From assembly GCA_950022295.1 (NCBI GenBank), contig OX465599.1, forward strand, positions 496,001 through 560,000: DNA of 64,000 nt, written 5' to 3'. A program made the position numbers and the translations under genes. Below, in pieces: positions 49,699-63,119 of the stretch. The notes beneath the pieces were generated by a model. That model was not told the DNA's origin, did not search any database, and saw only the letters and a program-made list of their open reading frames with translations. Position 1 is the stretch's first letter. Each line of letters begins with the position of its first letter. This DNA is from Bromus sterilis. Lineage: Eukaryota; Streptophyta; Magnoliopsida; Poales; Poaceae.

Positions 49699-51464
49699 AC
49701 AGGCTAGAATCGGCCAAAACTGCGAGTGTTGATGACCGACACGTAATTGCACCCTGGGGTTCGTCAATTGTGGAAATCACTCCAGGGACCCAAAACGGTG
49801 ATTAATAGCCCATGAAACAGGCCAAAATCTGCCAAAACTGCGAGTGTTGATGACCGGCACGTAAATGCACCCTGGGTTCCTCAATGGTGGAAATCACTCC
49901 GGGGACCCAAAACGGTGATTAATAGCCCATGAAACAGGCCAGAATCGACCAAAACTGCGAGGGTGGATGACCGGAACGTAAATGCACCCTTGGGTTCGTC
50001 AATTGTGGAAATCACTCCAGGGACCCAAAACGGTGATTAATAGCCCATGAAACAGGCCAAAATCTTCCAAAACTGCGAGTGTTGATGACCGGCACGTAAA
50101 TGCACCCTTGGGTTCGTCAATTGTGGAAATCACTCCAGGGACCCAAAACGGTGATTAATAGCCCATGAAACAGGCCAAAATCTTCCAAAACTGCGAGTGT
50201 TGATGACCGGCACGTAAATGCACCCTGGGTTCCTCAATGGTGGAAATCACTCCGGGGACCCAAAACGGTGATTAATAGCCCATGAAACAGGCCAGAATCG
50301 GCCAAAACTGCGAGTGTTGATGACCGGCACGTAAATGCACCCTTGGGTTCGTCAATTGTGGAAATCACTCCAGGGACCCAAAACGGTGATTAATAGCCAA
50401 TGATACAGGCCGGAATCGGCCAAAACTGCGAGTGTTGATGACCGGCACGTAAATGCACCCTTGGGTTCGTCAATTGTGGAAATCACTCCAGGGACCCAAA
50501 ACGGTGATTAATAGCCCATGAAACAGGCCAGAATCGGCCAAAACTGCGAGTGTTGATGACCGGCACGTAAATGCACCCTTGGGTTCGTCAATTGTGGAAA
50601 TCACTCCAGGGACCCAAAACGGTGATTAATAGCCAATGATACAGGCCGGAATCGGCCAAAACTGCGAGTGTTGAAGACCGGCACGTAAATGCACCCTTGG
50701 GTTCGTCAATTGTGGAAATCACTCCAGGGACCCAAAACGGTGATTAATAGCCCATGAAACAGGCCAAAATCTGCCAAAACTGCGAGTGTTGATGACCGAC
50801 ACGTAAATGCACCCTGGGTTCCTCAATGGTGGAAATCACTCCGGGGACCCAAAACGGTGATTAATAGCCCATGAAACAGGCCAGAATCGGCCAAAACTGC
50901 GAGTGTTGATGACCGGCACGTAAATGCACCCTTGGGTTCGTCAATTGTGGAAATCACTCCAGGGACCCAAAACGGTGATTAAGAGCCCATGAAACAGGCC
51001 AGAATCGGCCAAAACTGCGAGTGTTGATGACCGGCACGTAAATGCACCCTTGGGTTCGTCAATTGTGGAAATCACTCCGGGGACCCAAAACGGTGATTAA
51101 TAGCCCATGAAACAGGCCAGAATCGGCCAAAACTGCGAGTGTTGATGACCGGCACGTAAATGCACCCTGGGTTCCTCAATGGTGGAAATCACTCCGGGGA
51201 CCCAAAACGGTGATTAATAGCCCATGAAACAGGCCAGAATCGGCCAAAACTGCGAGTGTTGATGACAGGCACGTAAATGCACCCTTGGGTTCGTCAATGG
51301 TGGAAATCACTCCAGGGACCCAAAACGGTGATTAATAGCCCATGAAACAGGCCAGAATCGGCCAAAACTGCGAGTGTTGATGACAGGCACGTAAATGCAC
51401 CCTTGGGTTCGTCAATGGTGGAAATCACTCCGAGGATCCAAAACGGTGATTAATAGCCCATGAA
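49699..51464. repeat. HOR unit, 15 monomers, 1,766 bp
   Basis: Order: O5 L2 P4 K1 K2 M1 N1 M1 N1e L2 M1 M1g M2 M3 M3x. It opens with O5 L2 P4 K1 K2, the unfused form of the O2 P4 K1 K2 series. N1e (GAAGACC), the TTAAGAG M1 and M1g come from the end of the shortened domain III units. The L2 at 50,759 has GACCGACACG. It is a mosaic of domains III, IV and V. Confidence 0.9.
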
Positions 51465-53582
51465 ACAGGCTAGAATCGGCCAAAACTGCGAGTGTTGATG
51501 ACCGACACGTAATTGCACCCTGGGGTTCGTCAATTGTGGAAATCACTCCAGGGACCCAAAACGGTGATTAATAGCCCATGAAACAGGCCAAAATCTTCCA
51601 AAACTGCGAGTGTTGATGACCGGCACGTAAATGCACCCTGGGTTCCTCAATGGTGGAAATCACTCCGGGGACCCAAAACGGTGATTAATAGCCCATGAAA
51701 CAGGCCAAAATCTTCCAAAACTGCGAGTGTTGATGACCGGCACGTAAATGCACCCTTGGGTTCGTCAATTGTGGAAATCACTCCAGGGACCCAAAACGGT
51801 GATTAATAGCCCATGAAACAGGCCAAAATCTTCCAAAACTGCGAGTGTTGATGACCGGCACGTAAATGCACCCTGGGTTCCTCAATGGTGGAAATCACTC
51901 CGGGGACCCAAAACGGTGATTAATAGCCCATGAAACAGGCCAGAATCGGCCAAAACTGCGAGTGTTGATGACAGGCACGTAAATGCACCCTTGGGTTCGT
52001 CAATTGTGGAAATCACTCCAGGGACCCAAAACGGTGATTAATAGCCAATGATACAGGCCGGAATCGGCCAAAACTGCGAGTGTTGATGACCGGCACGTAA
52101 ATGCACCCTTGGGTTCGTCAATTGTGGAAATCACTCCAGGGACCCAAAACGGTGATTAATAGCCCATGAAACAGGCCAGAATCTTCCAAAACTGCGAGTG
52201 TTGATGACCGGCACGTAAATGCACCCTTGGGTTCGTCAATTGTGGAAATCACTCCAGGGACCCAAAACGGTGATTAATAGCCAATGATACAGGCCGGAAT
52301 CGGCCAAAACTGCGAGTGTTGATGACCGGCACGTAAATGCACCCTTGGGTTCGTCAATTGTGGAAATCACTCCAGGGACCCAAAACGGTGATTAATAGCC
52401 CATGAAACAGGCCAAAATCTGCCAAAACTGCGAGTGTTGATGACCGGCACGTAAATGCACCCTGGGTTCCTCAATGGTGGAAATCACTCCGGGGACCCAA
52501 AACGGTGATTAATAGCCCATGAAACAGGCCAGAATCGGCCAAAACTGCGAGTGTTGATGACCGGCACGTAAATGCACCCTTGGGTTCGTCAATTGTGGAA
52601 ATCACTCCAGGGACCCAAAACGGTGATTAATAGCCAATGATACAGGCCGGAATCGGCCAAAACTGCGAGTGTTGATGACCGGCACGTAAATGCACCCTTG
52701 GGTTCGTCAATTGTGGAAATCACTCCAGGGACCCAAAACGGTGATTAATAGCCCATGAAACAGGCCAAAATCTGCCAAAACTGCGAGTGTTGATGACCGG
52801 CACGTAAATGCACCCTGGGTTCCTCAATGGTGGAAATCACTCCGGGGACCCAAAACGGTGATTAATAGCCCATGAAACAGGCCAGAATCGGCCAAAACTG
52901 CGAGTGTTGATGACCGGCACGTAAATGCACCCTTGGGTTCGTCAATTGTGGAAATCACTCCAGGGACCCAAAACGGTGATTAATAGCCAATGATACAGGC
53001 CGGAATCGGCCAAAACTGCGAGTGTTGATGACCGGCACGTAAATGCACCCTTGGGTTCGTCAATTGTGGAAATCACTCCAGGGACCCAAAACGGTGATTA
53101 ATAGCCCATGAAACAGGCCAAAATCTGCCAAAACTGCGAGTGTTGATGACCGGCACGTAAATGCACCCTGGGTTCCTCAATGGTGGAAATCACTCCGGGG
53201 ACCCAAAACGGTGATTAATAGCCCATGAAACAGGCCAGAATCGGCCAAAACTGCGAGTGTTGATGACCGGCACGTAAATGCACCCTGGGTTCCTCAATGG
53301 TGGAAATCACTCCGGGGACCCAAAACGGTGATTAATAGCCCATGAAACAGGCCAGAATCGGCCAAAACTGCGAGTGTTGATGACAGGCACGTAAATGCAC
53401 CCTTGGGTTCGTCAATGGTGGAAATCACTCCAGGGACCCAAAACGGTGATTAATAGCCCATGAAACAGGCCAGAATCGGCCAAAACTGCGAGTGTTGATG
53501 ACAGGCACGTAAATGCACCCTTGGGTTCGTCAATGGTGGAAATCACTCCGAGGATCCAAAACGGTGATTAATAGCCCATGAA
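51465..53582. repeat. HOR unit, 18 monomers, 2,118 bp (domain IV/III mosaic)
   Basis: Order: O5 K2 K1 K2 M3w N1 R1 N1 L2 M1 N1 L2 M1 N1 L2 M2 M3 M3x. The first part is the domain IV 16-mer. The last ten monomers, L2 M1 N1 L2 M1 N1 L2 M2 M3 M3x, are the ending of the 28-mer (compare 25,206-26,381), without its GGTAATTAAT variant. It has the last R1 in the window (52,171). Confidence 0.9.
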
Positions 53583-54759
53583 ACAGGCTAGAATCGGCCA
53601 AAACTGCGAGTGTTGATGACCGACACGTAAATGCACCCTGGGTTCCTCAATGGTGGAAATCACTCCGGGGACCCAAAACGGTGATTAATAGCCCATGAAA
53701 CAGGCCAGAATCGACCAAAACTGCGAGGGTGGATGACCGGAACGTAAATGCACCCTTGGGTTCGTCAATTGTGGAAATCACTCCAGGGACCCAAAACGGT
53801 GATTAATAGCCCATGAAACAGGCCAAAATCTTCCAAAACTGCGAGTGTTGATGACCGGCACGTAAATGCACCCTTGGGTTCGTCAATTGTGGAAATCACT
53901 CCAGGGACCCAAAACGGTGATTAATAGCCCATGAAACAGGCCAAAATCTTCCAAAACTGCGAGTGTTGATGACCGGCACGTAAATGCACCCTGGGTTCCT
54001 CAATGGTGGAAATCACTCCGGGGACCCAAAACGGTGATTAATAGCCCATGAAACAGGCCAGAATCGGCCAAAACTGCGAGTGTTGATGACCGGCACGTAA
54101 ATGCACCCTTGGGTTCGTCAATTGTGGAAATCACTCCAGGGACCCAAAACGGTGATTAATAGCCAATGATACAGGCCGGAATCGGCCAAAACTGCGAGTG
54201 TTGATGACCGGCACGTAAATGCACCCTTGGGTTCGTCAATTGTGGAAATCACTCCAGGGACCCAAAACGGTGATTAAGAGCCCATGAAACAGGCCAGAAT
54301 CGGCCAAAACTGCGAGTGTTGATGACCGGCACGTAAATGCACCCTTGGGTTCGTCAATTGTGGAAATCACTCCGGGGACCCAAAACGGTGATTAATAGCC
54401 CATGAAACAGGCCAGAATCGGCCAAAACTGCGAGTGTTGATGACCGGCACGTAAATGCACCCTGGGTTCCTCAATGGTGGAAATCACTCCGGGGACCCAA
54501 AACGGTGATTAATAGCCCATGAAACAGGCCAGAATCGGCCAAAACTGCGAGTGTTGATGACAGGCACGTAAATGCACCCTTGGGTTCGTCAATGGTGGAA
54601 ATCACTCCAGGGACCCAAAACGGTGATTAATAGCCCATGAAACAGGCCAGAATCGGCCAAAACTGCGAGTGTTGATGACAGGCACGTAAATGCACCCTTG
54701 GGTTCGTCAATGGTGGAAATCACTCCGAGGATCCAAAACGGTGATTAATAGCCCATGAA
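53583..54759. repeat. HOR unit, 10 monomers, 1,177 bp, with chimeric O2
   Basis: Order: O2 P4 K1 K2 M1 N1 M1g M2 M3 M3x. It is the fourth and last O2. The TTAAGAG variant here closes an N1 (54,171) rather than an M1, and M1g follows it again. Against 49,699 the interior M1 N1e L2 M1 is missing, as an exchange inside N1/M1 would produce. Confidence 0.9.
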
Positions 54760-57466
54760 ACAGGCTAGAATCGGCCAAAACTGCGAGTGTTGATGACCGA
54801 CACGTAATTGCACCCTGGGGTTCGTCAATTGTGGAAATCACTCCAGGGACCCAAAACGGTGATTAATAGCCCATGAAACAGGCCAAAATCTTCCAAAACT
54901 GCGAGTGTTGATGACCGGCACGTAAATGCACCCTGGGTTCCTCAATGGTGGAAATCACTCCGGGGACCCAAAACGGTGATTAATAGCCCATGAAACAGGC
55001 CAAAATCTTCCAAAACTGCGAGTGTTGATGACCGGCACGTAAATGCACCCTTGGGTTCGTCAATTGTGGAAATCACTCCAGGGACCCAAAACGGTGATTA
55101 ATAGCCCATGAAACAGGCCAAAATCTTCCAAAACTGCGAGTGTTGATGACCGGCACGTAAATGCACCCTGGGTTCCTCAATGGTGGAAATCACTCCGGGG
55201 ACCCAAAACGGTGATTAATAGCCCATGAAACAGGCCAGAATCGGCCAAAACTGCGAGTGTTGATGACAGGCACGTAAATGCACCCTTGGGTTCGTCAATT
55301 GTGGAAATCACTCCACGGACCCAAAACGGTGATTAATAGCCAATGATACAGGCCGGAATCGGCCAAAACTGCGAGTGTTGATGACCGGCACGTAAATGCA
55401 CCCTTGGGTTCGTCAATTGTGGAAATCACTCCAGGGACCCAAAACGGTGATTAATAGCCCATGAAACAGGCCAGAATCGGCCAAAACTGCGAGTGTTGAT
55501 GACCGGCACGTAAATGCACCCTTGGGTTCGTCAATTGTGGAAATCACTCCAGGGACCCAAAACGGTGATTAATAGCCAATGATACAGGCCGGAATCGGCC
55601 AAAACTGCGAGTGTTGATGACCGGCACGTAAATGCACCCTTGGGTTCGTCAATTGTGGAAATCACTCCAGGGACCCAAAACGGTGATTAATAGCCCATGA
55701 AACAGGCCAAAATCTGCCAAAACTGCGAGTGTTGATGACCGGCACGTAAATGCACCCTGGGTTCCTCAATGGTGGAAATCACTCCGGGGACCCAAAACGG
55801 TGATTAATAGCCCATGAAACAGGCCAGAATCGGCCAAAACTGCGAGTGTTGATGACCGGCACGTAAATGCACCCTGGGTTCCTCAATGGTGGAAATCACT
55901 CCGGGGACCCAAAACGGTGATTAATAGCCCATGAAACAGGCCAGAATCGGCCAAAACTGCGAGTGTTGATGACAGGCACGTAAATGCACCCTTGGGTTCG
56001 TCAATGGTGGAAATCACTACGAGGATCCAAAACGGTGATTAATAGCCCATGAAACAGGCCAGAATCGACCAAAACTGCGAGTGTGGATGACCGTAACGTA
56101 AATGCACCCTTGGGTTCGTCAATTGTGGAAATCACTCCAGGGACCCAAAACGGTGATTAATAGCCCATGAAACAGGCCAGAATCGGCCAAAACTGCGAGT
56201 GTTGATGACAGGCACGTAAATGCACCCTTGGGTTCGTCAATTGTGGAAATCACTCCAGGGACCCAAAACGGTGATTAATAGCCCATGAAACAGGCCAAAA
56301 TCTTCCAAAACTGCGAGTGTTGATGACCGGCACGTAAATGCACCCTGGGTTCGTCAATTGTGGAAATCACTCCAGGGACCCAAAACGGTGATTAATAGCC
56401 CATGAAACAGGCCAGAATCGGCCAAAACTGCGAGTGTTGATGACCGGCACGTAAATGCACCCTTGGGTTCGTCAATTGTGGAAATCACTCCAGGGACCCA
56501 AAACGGTGATTAATAGCCAATGATACAGGCCGGAATCGGCCAAAACTGCGAGTGTTGATGACCGGCACGTAAATGCACCCTTGGGTTCGTCAATTGTGGA
56601 AATCACTCCAGGGACCCAAAACGGTCATTAATAGCCCATGAAACAGGCCAAAATCTGCCAAAACTGCGAGTGTTGATGACCGGCACGTAAATGCACCCTT
56701 GGGTTCGTCAATTGTGGAAATCACTCCAGGGACCCAAAACGGTGATTAATAGCCAATGATACAGGCCGGAATCGGCCAAAACTGCGAGTGTTGATGACCG
56801 GCACGTAAATGCACCCTTGGGTTCGTCAATTGTGGAAATCACTCCAGGGACCCAAAACGGTGATTAATAGCCCATGAAACAGGCCAAAATCTGCCAAAAC
56901 TGCGAGTGTTGATGACCGGCACGTAAATGCACCCTGGGTTCCTCAATGGTGGAAATCACTCCGGGGACCCAAAACGGTGATTAATAGCCCATGAAACAGG
57001 CCAGAATCGGCCAAAACTGCGAGTGTTGATGACCGGCACGTAAATGCACCCTGGGTTCCTCAATGGTGGAAATCACTCCGGGGACCCAAAACGGTGATTA
57101 ATAGCCCATGAAACAGGCCAGAATCGGCCAAAACTGCGAGTGTTGATGACAGGCACGTAAATGCACCCTTGGGTTCGTCAATGGTGGAAATCACTACGAG
57201 GATCCAAAACGGTGATTAATAGCCCATGAAACAGGCCAAAATCGACCAAAACTGCGAGTGTGGATGACCGTAACGTAAATGCACCCTTGGGTTCGTCAAT
57301 TGTGGAAATCACTCCAGGGACCCAAAACGGTGATTAATAGCCCATGAAACAGGCCAGAATCGGCCAAAACTGCGAGTGTTGATGACAGGCACGTAAATGC
57401 ACCCTTGGGTTCGTCAATGGTGGAAATCACTCCGAGGATCCAAAACGGTGATTAATAGCCCATGAA
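54760..57466. repeat. HOR unit, 23 monomers, 2,707 bp (domain V)
   Basis: Order: O5 K2 K1 K2 M3w N1 M1 N1 L2 M2 M3y P4 M3w K6 M1 N1 L1 N1 L2 M2 M3y P4 M3x. It has the first y tails (CTACGAGGATCC), both followed by P4 with GACCGTAACG. M3w at 55,230 has CTCCACGGACCC. K6 (56,290) is a K head with CCCTGGG but TTCGTCAATTG, a rare body 1/2 recombinant. The N1 at 56,525 ends GGTCATTAAT. Nearly all of it is repeated 4,357 bp later. Confidence 0.9.
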
Positions 57467-58762
57467 ACAGGCTAGAATCGGCCAAAACTGCGAGTGTTGA
57501 TGACCGACACGTAATTGCACCCTGGGGTTCGTCAATTGTGGAAATCACTCCAGGGACCCAAAACGGTGATTAATAGCCCATGAAACAGGCCAAAATCTGC
57601 CAAAACTGCGAGTGTTGATGACCGGCACGTAAATGCACCCTGGGTTCCTCAATGGTGGAAATCACTCCGGGGACCCAAAACGGTGATTAATAGCCCATGA
57701 AACAGGCCAGAATCGACCAAAACTGCGAGTGTGGATGACCGGAACGTAAATGCACCCTTGGGTTCGTCAATTGTGGAAATCACTCCAGGGACCCAAAACG
57801 GTGATTAATAGCCCATGAAACAGGCCAAAATCTTCCAAAACTGCGAGTGTTGATGACCGGCACGTAAATGCACCCTTGGGTTCGTCAATTGTGGAAATCA
57901 CTCCAGGGACCCAAAACGGTGATTAATAGCCCATGAAACAGGCCAAAATCTTCCAAAACTGCGAGTGTTGATGACCGGCACGTAAATGCACCCTGGGTTC
58001 CTCAATGGTGGAAATCACTCCGGGGACCCAAAACGGTGATTAATAGCCCATGAAACAGGCCAGAATCGGCCAAAACTGCGAGTGTTGATGACCGGCACGT
58101 AAATGCACCCTTGGGTTCGTCAATTGTGGAAATCACTCCAGGGACCCAAAACGGTGATTAATAGCCAATGATACAGGCCGGAATCGGCCAAAACTGCGAG
58201 TGTTGATGACCGGCACGTAAATGCACCCTTGGGTTCGTCAATTGTGGAAATCACTCCAGGGACCCAAAACGGTGATTAATAGCCCATGAAACAGGCCAGA
58301 ATCGGCCAAAACTGCGAGTGTTGATGACCGGCACGTAAATGCACCCTTGGGTTCGTCAATTGTGGAAATCACTCCAGGGACCCAAAACGGTGATTAATAG
58401 CCCATGAAACAGGCCAGAATCGGCCAAAACTGCGAGTGTTGATGACAGGCACGTAAATGCACCCTTGGGTTCGTCAATGGTGGAAATCACTACGAGGATC
58501 CAAAACGGTGATTAATAGCCCATGAAACAGGCCAGAATCGACCAAAACTGCGAGTGTGGATGACCGGAACGTAAATGCACCCTTGGGTTCGTCAATTGTG
58601 GAAATCACTCCAGGGACCCAAAACGGTGATTAATAGCCCATGAAACAGGCCAAAATCTTCCAAAACTGCGAGTGTTGATGACCGGCACGTAAATGCACCC
58701 TTGGGTTCGTCAATTGTGGAAATCACTCCAGGGACCCAAAACGGTGATTAATAGCCCATGAA
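54995..58762. repeat. Domain V duplicated block, copy 1 (3,768 bp)
   Basis: K1 at 54,995 through K1 at 58,645-58,762 is repeated at an offset of 4,357 bp. The private variants CTCCACGG (55,230), K6 (56,290), GGTCATTAAT (56,525), y tails and GTAACG all recur at that offset. I noticed two substitutions between copies: A at 57,239 for G at 61,596, and G at 56,919 for A at 61,276. Confidence 0.9.
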
Positions 58763-61700
58763 ACAGGCCAGAATCGGCCAAAACTGCGAGTGTTGATGAC
58801 CGGCACGTAAATGCACCCTTGGGTTCGTCAATTGTGGAAATCACTCCGGGGACCCAAAACGGTGATTAATAGCCCATGAAACAGGCCAGAATCGGCCAAA
58901 ACTGCGAGTGTTGATGACCGGCACGTAAATGCACCCTTGGGTTCGTCAATTGTGGAAATCACTCCAGGGACCCAAAACGGTGATTAATAGCCAATGATAC
59001 AGGCCAGAATCGGCCAAAACTGCGAGTGTTGATGACAGGCACGTAAATGCACCCTTGGGTTCGTCAATTGTGGAAATCACTCCAGGGACCCAAAACGGTG
59101 ATTAATAGGCAATGATACAGGCCGGAATCGGCCAAAACTGCGAGTGTTGATGACCGGCACGTAAATGCACCCTTGGGTTCGTCAATTGTGGAAATCACTC
59201 CAGGGACCCAAAACGGTGATTAATAGGCAATGATACAGGCCGGAATCGGCCAAAACTGCGAGTGTTGATGACCGGCACGTAAATGCACCCTGGGTTCCTC
59301 AATGGTGGAAATCACTCCGGGGACCCAAAACGGTGATTAATAGCCCATGAAACAGGCCAAAATCTTCCAAAACTGCGAGTGTTGATGACCGGCACGTAAA
59401 TGCACCCTTGGGTTCGTCAATTGTGGAAATCACTCCAGGGACCCAAAACGGTGATTAATAGCCCATGAAACAGGCCAAAATCTTCCAAAACTGCGAGTGT
59501 TGATGACCGGCACGTAAATGCACCCTGGGTTCCTCAATGGTGGAAATCACTCCGGGGACCCAAAACGGTGATTAATAGCCCATGAAACAGGCCAGAATCG
59601 GCCAAAACTGCGAGTGTTGATGACAGGCACGTAAATGCACCCTTGGGTTCGTCAATTGTGGAAATCACTCCACGGACCCAAAACGGTGATTAATAGCCAA
59701 TGATACAGGCCGGAATCGGCCAAAACTGCGAGTGTTGATGACCGGCACGTAAATGCACCCTTGGGTTCGTCAATTGTGGAAATCACTCCAGGGACCCAAA
59801 ACGGTGATTAATAGCCCATGAAACAGGCCAGAATCGGCCAAAACTGCGAGTGTTGATGACCGGCACGTAAATGCACCCTTGGGTTCGTCAATTGTGGAAA
59901 TCACTCCAGGGACCCAAAACGGTGATTAATAGCCAATGATACAGGCCGGAATCGGCCAAAACTGCGAGTGTTGATGACCGGCACGTAAATGCACCCTTGG
60001 GTTCGTCAATTGTGGAAATCACTCCAGGGACCCAAAACGGTGATTAATAGCCCATGAAACAGGCCAAAATCTGCCAAAACTGCGAGTGTTGATGACCGGC
60101 ACGTAAATGCACCCTGGGTTCCTCAATGGTGGAAATCACTCCGGGGACCCAAAACGGTGATTAATAGCCCATGAAACAGGCCAGAATCGGCCAAAACTGC
60201 GAGTGTTGATGACCGGCACGTAAATGCACCCTGGGTTCCTCAATGGTGGAAATCACTCCGGGGACCCAAAACGGTGATTAATAGCCCATGAAACAGGCCA
60301 GAATCGGCCAAAACTGCGAGTGTTGATGACAGGCACGTAAATGCACCCTTGGGTTCGTCAATGGTGGAAATCACTACGAGGATCCAAAACGGTGATTAAT
60401 AGCCCATGAAACAGGCCAGAATCGACCAAAACTGCGAGTGTGGATGACCGTAACGTAAATGCACCCTTGGGTTCGTCAATTGTGGAAATCACTCCAGGGA
60501 CCCAAAACGGTGATTAATAGCCCATGAAACAGGCCAGAATCGGCCAAAACTGCGAGTGTTGATGACAGGCACGTAAATGCACCCTTGGGTTCGTCAATTG
60601 TGGAAATCACTCCAGGGACCCAAAACGGTGATTAATAGCCCATGAAACAGGCCAAAATCTTCCAAAACTGCGAGTGTTGATGACCGGCACGTAAATGCAC
60701 CCTGGGTTCGTCAATTGTGGAAATCACTCCAGGGACCCAAAACGGTGATTAATAGCCCATGAAACAGGCCAGAATCGGCCAAAACTGCGAGTGTTGATGA
60801 CCGGCACGTAAATGCACCCTTGGGTTCGTCAATTGTGGAAATCACTCCAGGGACCCAAAACGGTGATTAATAGCCAATGATACAGGCCGGAATCGGCCAA
60901 AACTGCGAGTGTTGATGACCGGCACGTAAATGCACCCTTGGGTTCGTCAATTGTGGAAATCACTCCAGGGACCCAAAACGGTCATTAATAGCCCATGAAA
61001 CAGGCCAAAATCTGCCAAAACTGCGAGTGTTGATGACCGGCACGTAAATGCACCCTTGGGTTCGTCAATTGTGGAAATCACTCCAGGGACCCAAAACGGT
61101 GATTAATAGCCAATGATACAGGCCGGAATCGGCCAAAACTGCGAGTGTTGATGACCGGCACGTAAATGCACCCTTGGGTTCGTCAATTGTGGAAATCACT
61201 CCAGGGACCCAAAACGGTGATTAATAGCCCATGAAACAGGCCAAAATCTGCCAAAACTGCGAGTGTTGATGACCGACACGTAAATGCACCCTGGGTTCCT
61301 CAATGGTGGAAATCACTCCGGGGACCCAAAACGGTGATTAATAGCCCATGAAACAGGCCAGAATCGGCCAAAACTGCGAGTGTTGATGACCGGCACGTAA
61401 ATGCACCCTGGGTTCCTCAATGGTGGAAATCACTCCGGGGACCCAAAACGGTGATTAATAGCCCATGAAACAGGCCAGAATCGGCCAAAACTGCGAGTGT
61501 TGATGACAGGCACGTAAATGCACCCTTGGGTTCGTCAATGGTGGAAATCACTACGAGGATCCAAAACGGTGATTAATAGCCCATGAAACAGGCCAGAATC
61601 GACCAAAACTGCGAGTGTGGATGACCGTAACGTAAATGCACCCTTGGGTTCGTCAATTGTGGAAATCACTCCAGGGACCCAAAACGGTGATTAATAGCCC

Positions 61701-61823
61701 ATGAAACAGGCCAGAATCGGCCAAAACTGCGAGTGTTGATGACAGGCACGTAAATGCACCCTTGGGTTCGTCAATGGTGGAAATCACTCCGAGGATCCAA
61801 AACGGTGATTAATAGCCCATGAA
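57467..61823. repeat. HOR unit, 37 monomers, 4,357 bp (domain V, longest)
   Basis: Order: O5 L2 P4 K1 K2 M1 N1 M1 M3y P4 K1 M1g M1 M3w N1 N2 K1 K2 M3w N1 M1 N1 L2 M2 M3y P4 M3w K6 M1 N1 L1 N1 L2 M2 M3y P4 M3x. The last 21 monomers repeat 54,995-57,466. The junction monomer N2 (59,235) has an N head and a 117-bp body. M3w (58,999) and N1 (59,117) both end in the private TAGGCAATGAT. The unit is long because an O5 is missing at the start of the second copy. Confidence 0.9.
59235..59351. repeat. Chimeric monomer N2, breakpoint of domain V duplication
   Basis: It has an N head (preceded by the private TAGGCAATGAT) joined to a body with CCCTGGGTTCC, TCAATGG and CTCCGGGGACCC. No other N monomer in the window has the 117-bp body. 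The crossover must lie between about monomer bases 17 and 57, where the parental types are identical. Confidence 0.9.
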
Positions 61824-63119
61824 ACAGGCTAGAATCGGCCAAAACTGCGAGTGTTGATGACCGACACGTAATTGCACCCTGGGGTTCGTCAATTGTGGAA
61901 ATCACTCCAGGGACCCAAAACGGTGATTAATAGCCCATGAAACAGGCCAAAATCTGCCAAAACTGCGAGTGTTGATGACCGGCACGTAAATGCACCCTGG
62001 GTTCCTCAATGGTGGAAATCACTCCGGGGACCCAAAACGGTGATTAATAGCCCATGAAACAGGCCAGAATCGACCAAAACTGCGAGTGTGGATGACCGGA
62101 ACGTAAATGCACCCTTGGGTTCGTCAATTGTGGAAATCACTCCAGGGACCCAAAACGGTGATTAATAGCCCATGAAACAGGCCAAAATCTTCCAAAACTG
62201 CGAGTGTTGATGACCGGCACGTAAATGCACCCTTGGGTTCGTCAATTGTGGAAATCACTCCAGGGACCCAAAACGGTGATTAATAGCCCATGAAACAGGC
62301 CAAAATCTTCCAAAACTGCGAGTGTTGATGACCGGCACGTAAATGCACCCTGGGTTCCTCAATGGTGGAAATCACTCCGGGGACCCAAAACGGTGATTAA
62401 TAGCCCATGAAACAGGCCAGAATCGGCCAAAACTGCGAGTGTTGATGACCGGCACGTAAATGCACCCTTGGGTTCGTCAATTGTGGAAATCACTCCAGGG
62501 ACCCAAAACGGTGATTAATAGCCAATGATACAGGCCGGAATCGGCCAAAACTGCGAGTGTTGATGACCGGCACGTAAATGCACCCTTGGGTTCGTCAATT
62601 GTGGAAATCACTCCAGGGACCCAAAACGGTGATTAATAGCCCATGAAACAGGCCAGAATCGGCCAAAACTGCGAGTGTTGATGACCGGCACGTAAATGCA
62701 CCCTTGGGTTCGTCAATTGTGGAAATCACTCCAGGGACCCAAAACGGTGATTAATAGCCCATGAAACAGGCCAGAATCGGCCAAAACTGCGAGTGTTGAT
62801 GACAGGCACGTAAATGCACCCTTGGGTTCGTCAATGGTGGAAATCACTACGAGGATCCAAAACGGTGATTAATAGCCCATGAAACAGGCCAGAATCGACC
62901 AAAACTGCGAGTGTGGATGACCGGAACGTAAATGCACCCTTGGGTTCGTCAATTGTGGAAATCACTCCAGGGACCCAAAACGGTGATTAATAGCCCATGA
63001 AACAGGCCAAAATCTTCCAAAACTGCGAGTGTTGATGACCGGCACGTAAATGCACCCTTGGGTTCGTCAATTGTGGAAATCACTCCAGGGACCCAAAACG
63101 GTGATTAATAGCCCATGAA
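59352..63119. repeat. Domain V duplicated block, copy 2 (3,768 bp)
   Basis: It is the counterpart of 54,995-58,762. Homology also reaches left into the body of N2 (59,235-59,351), whose 117-bp body matches K2 at 54,878 while its head matches the preceding N1, so the left breakpoint lies inside that monomer. On the right the copies part at 63,120 (K2) against 58,763 (M1g). Confidence 0.9.
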
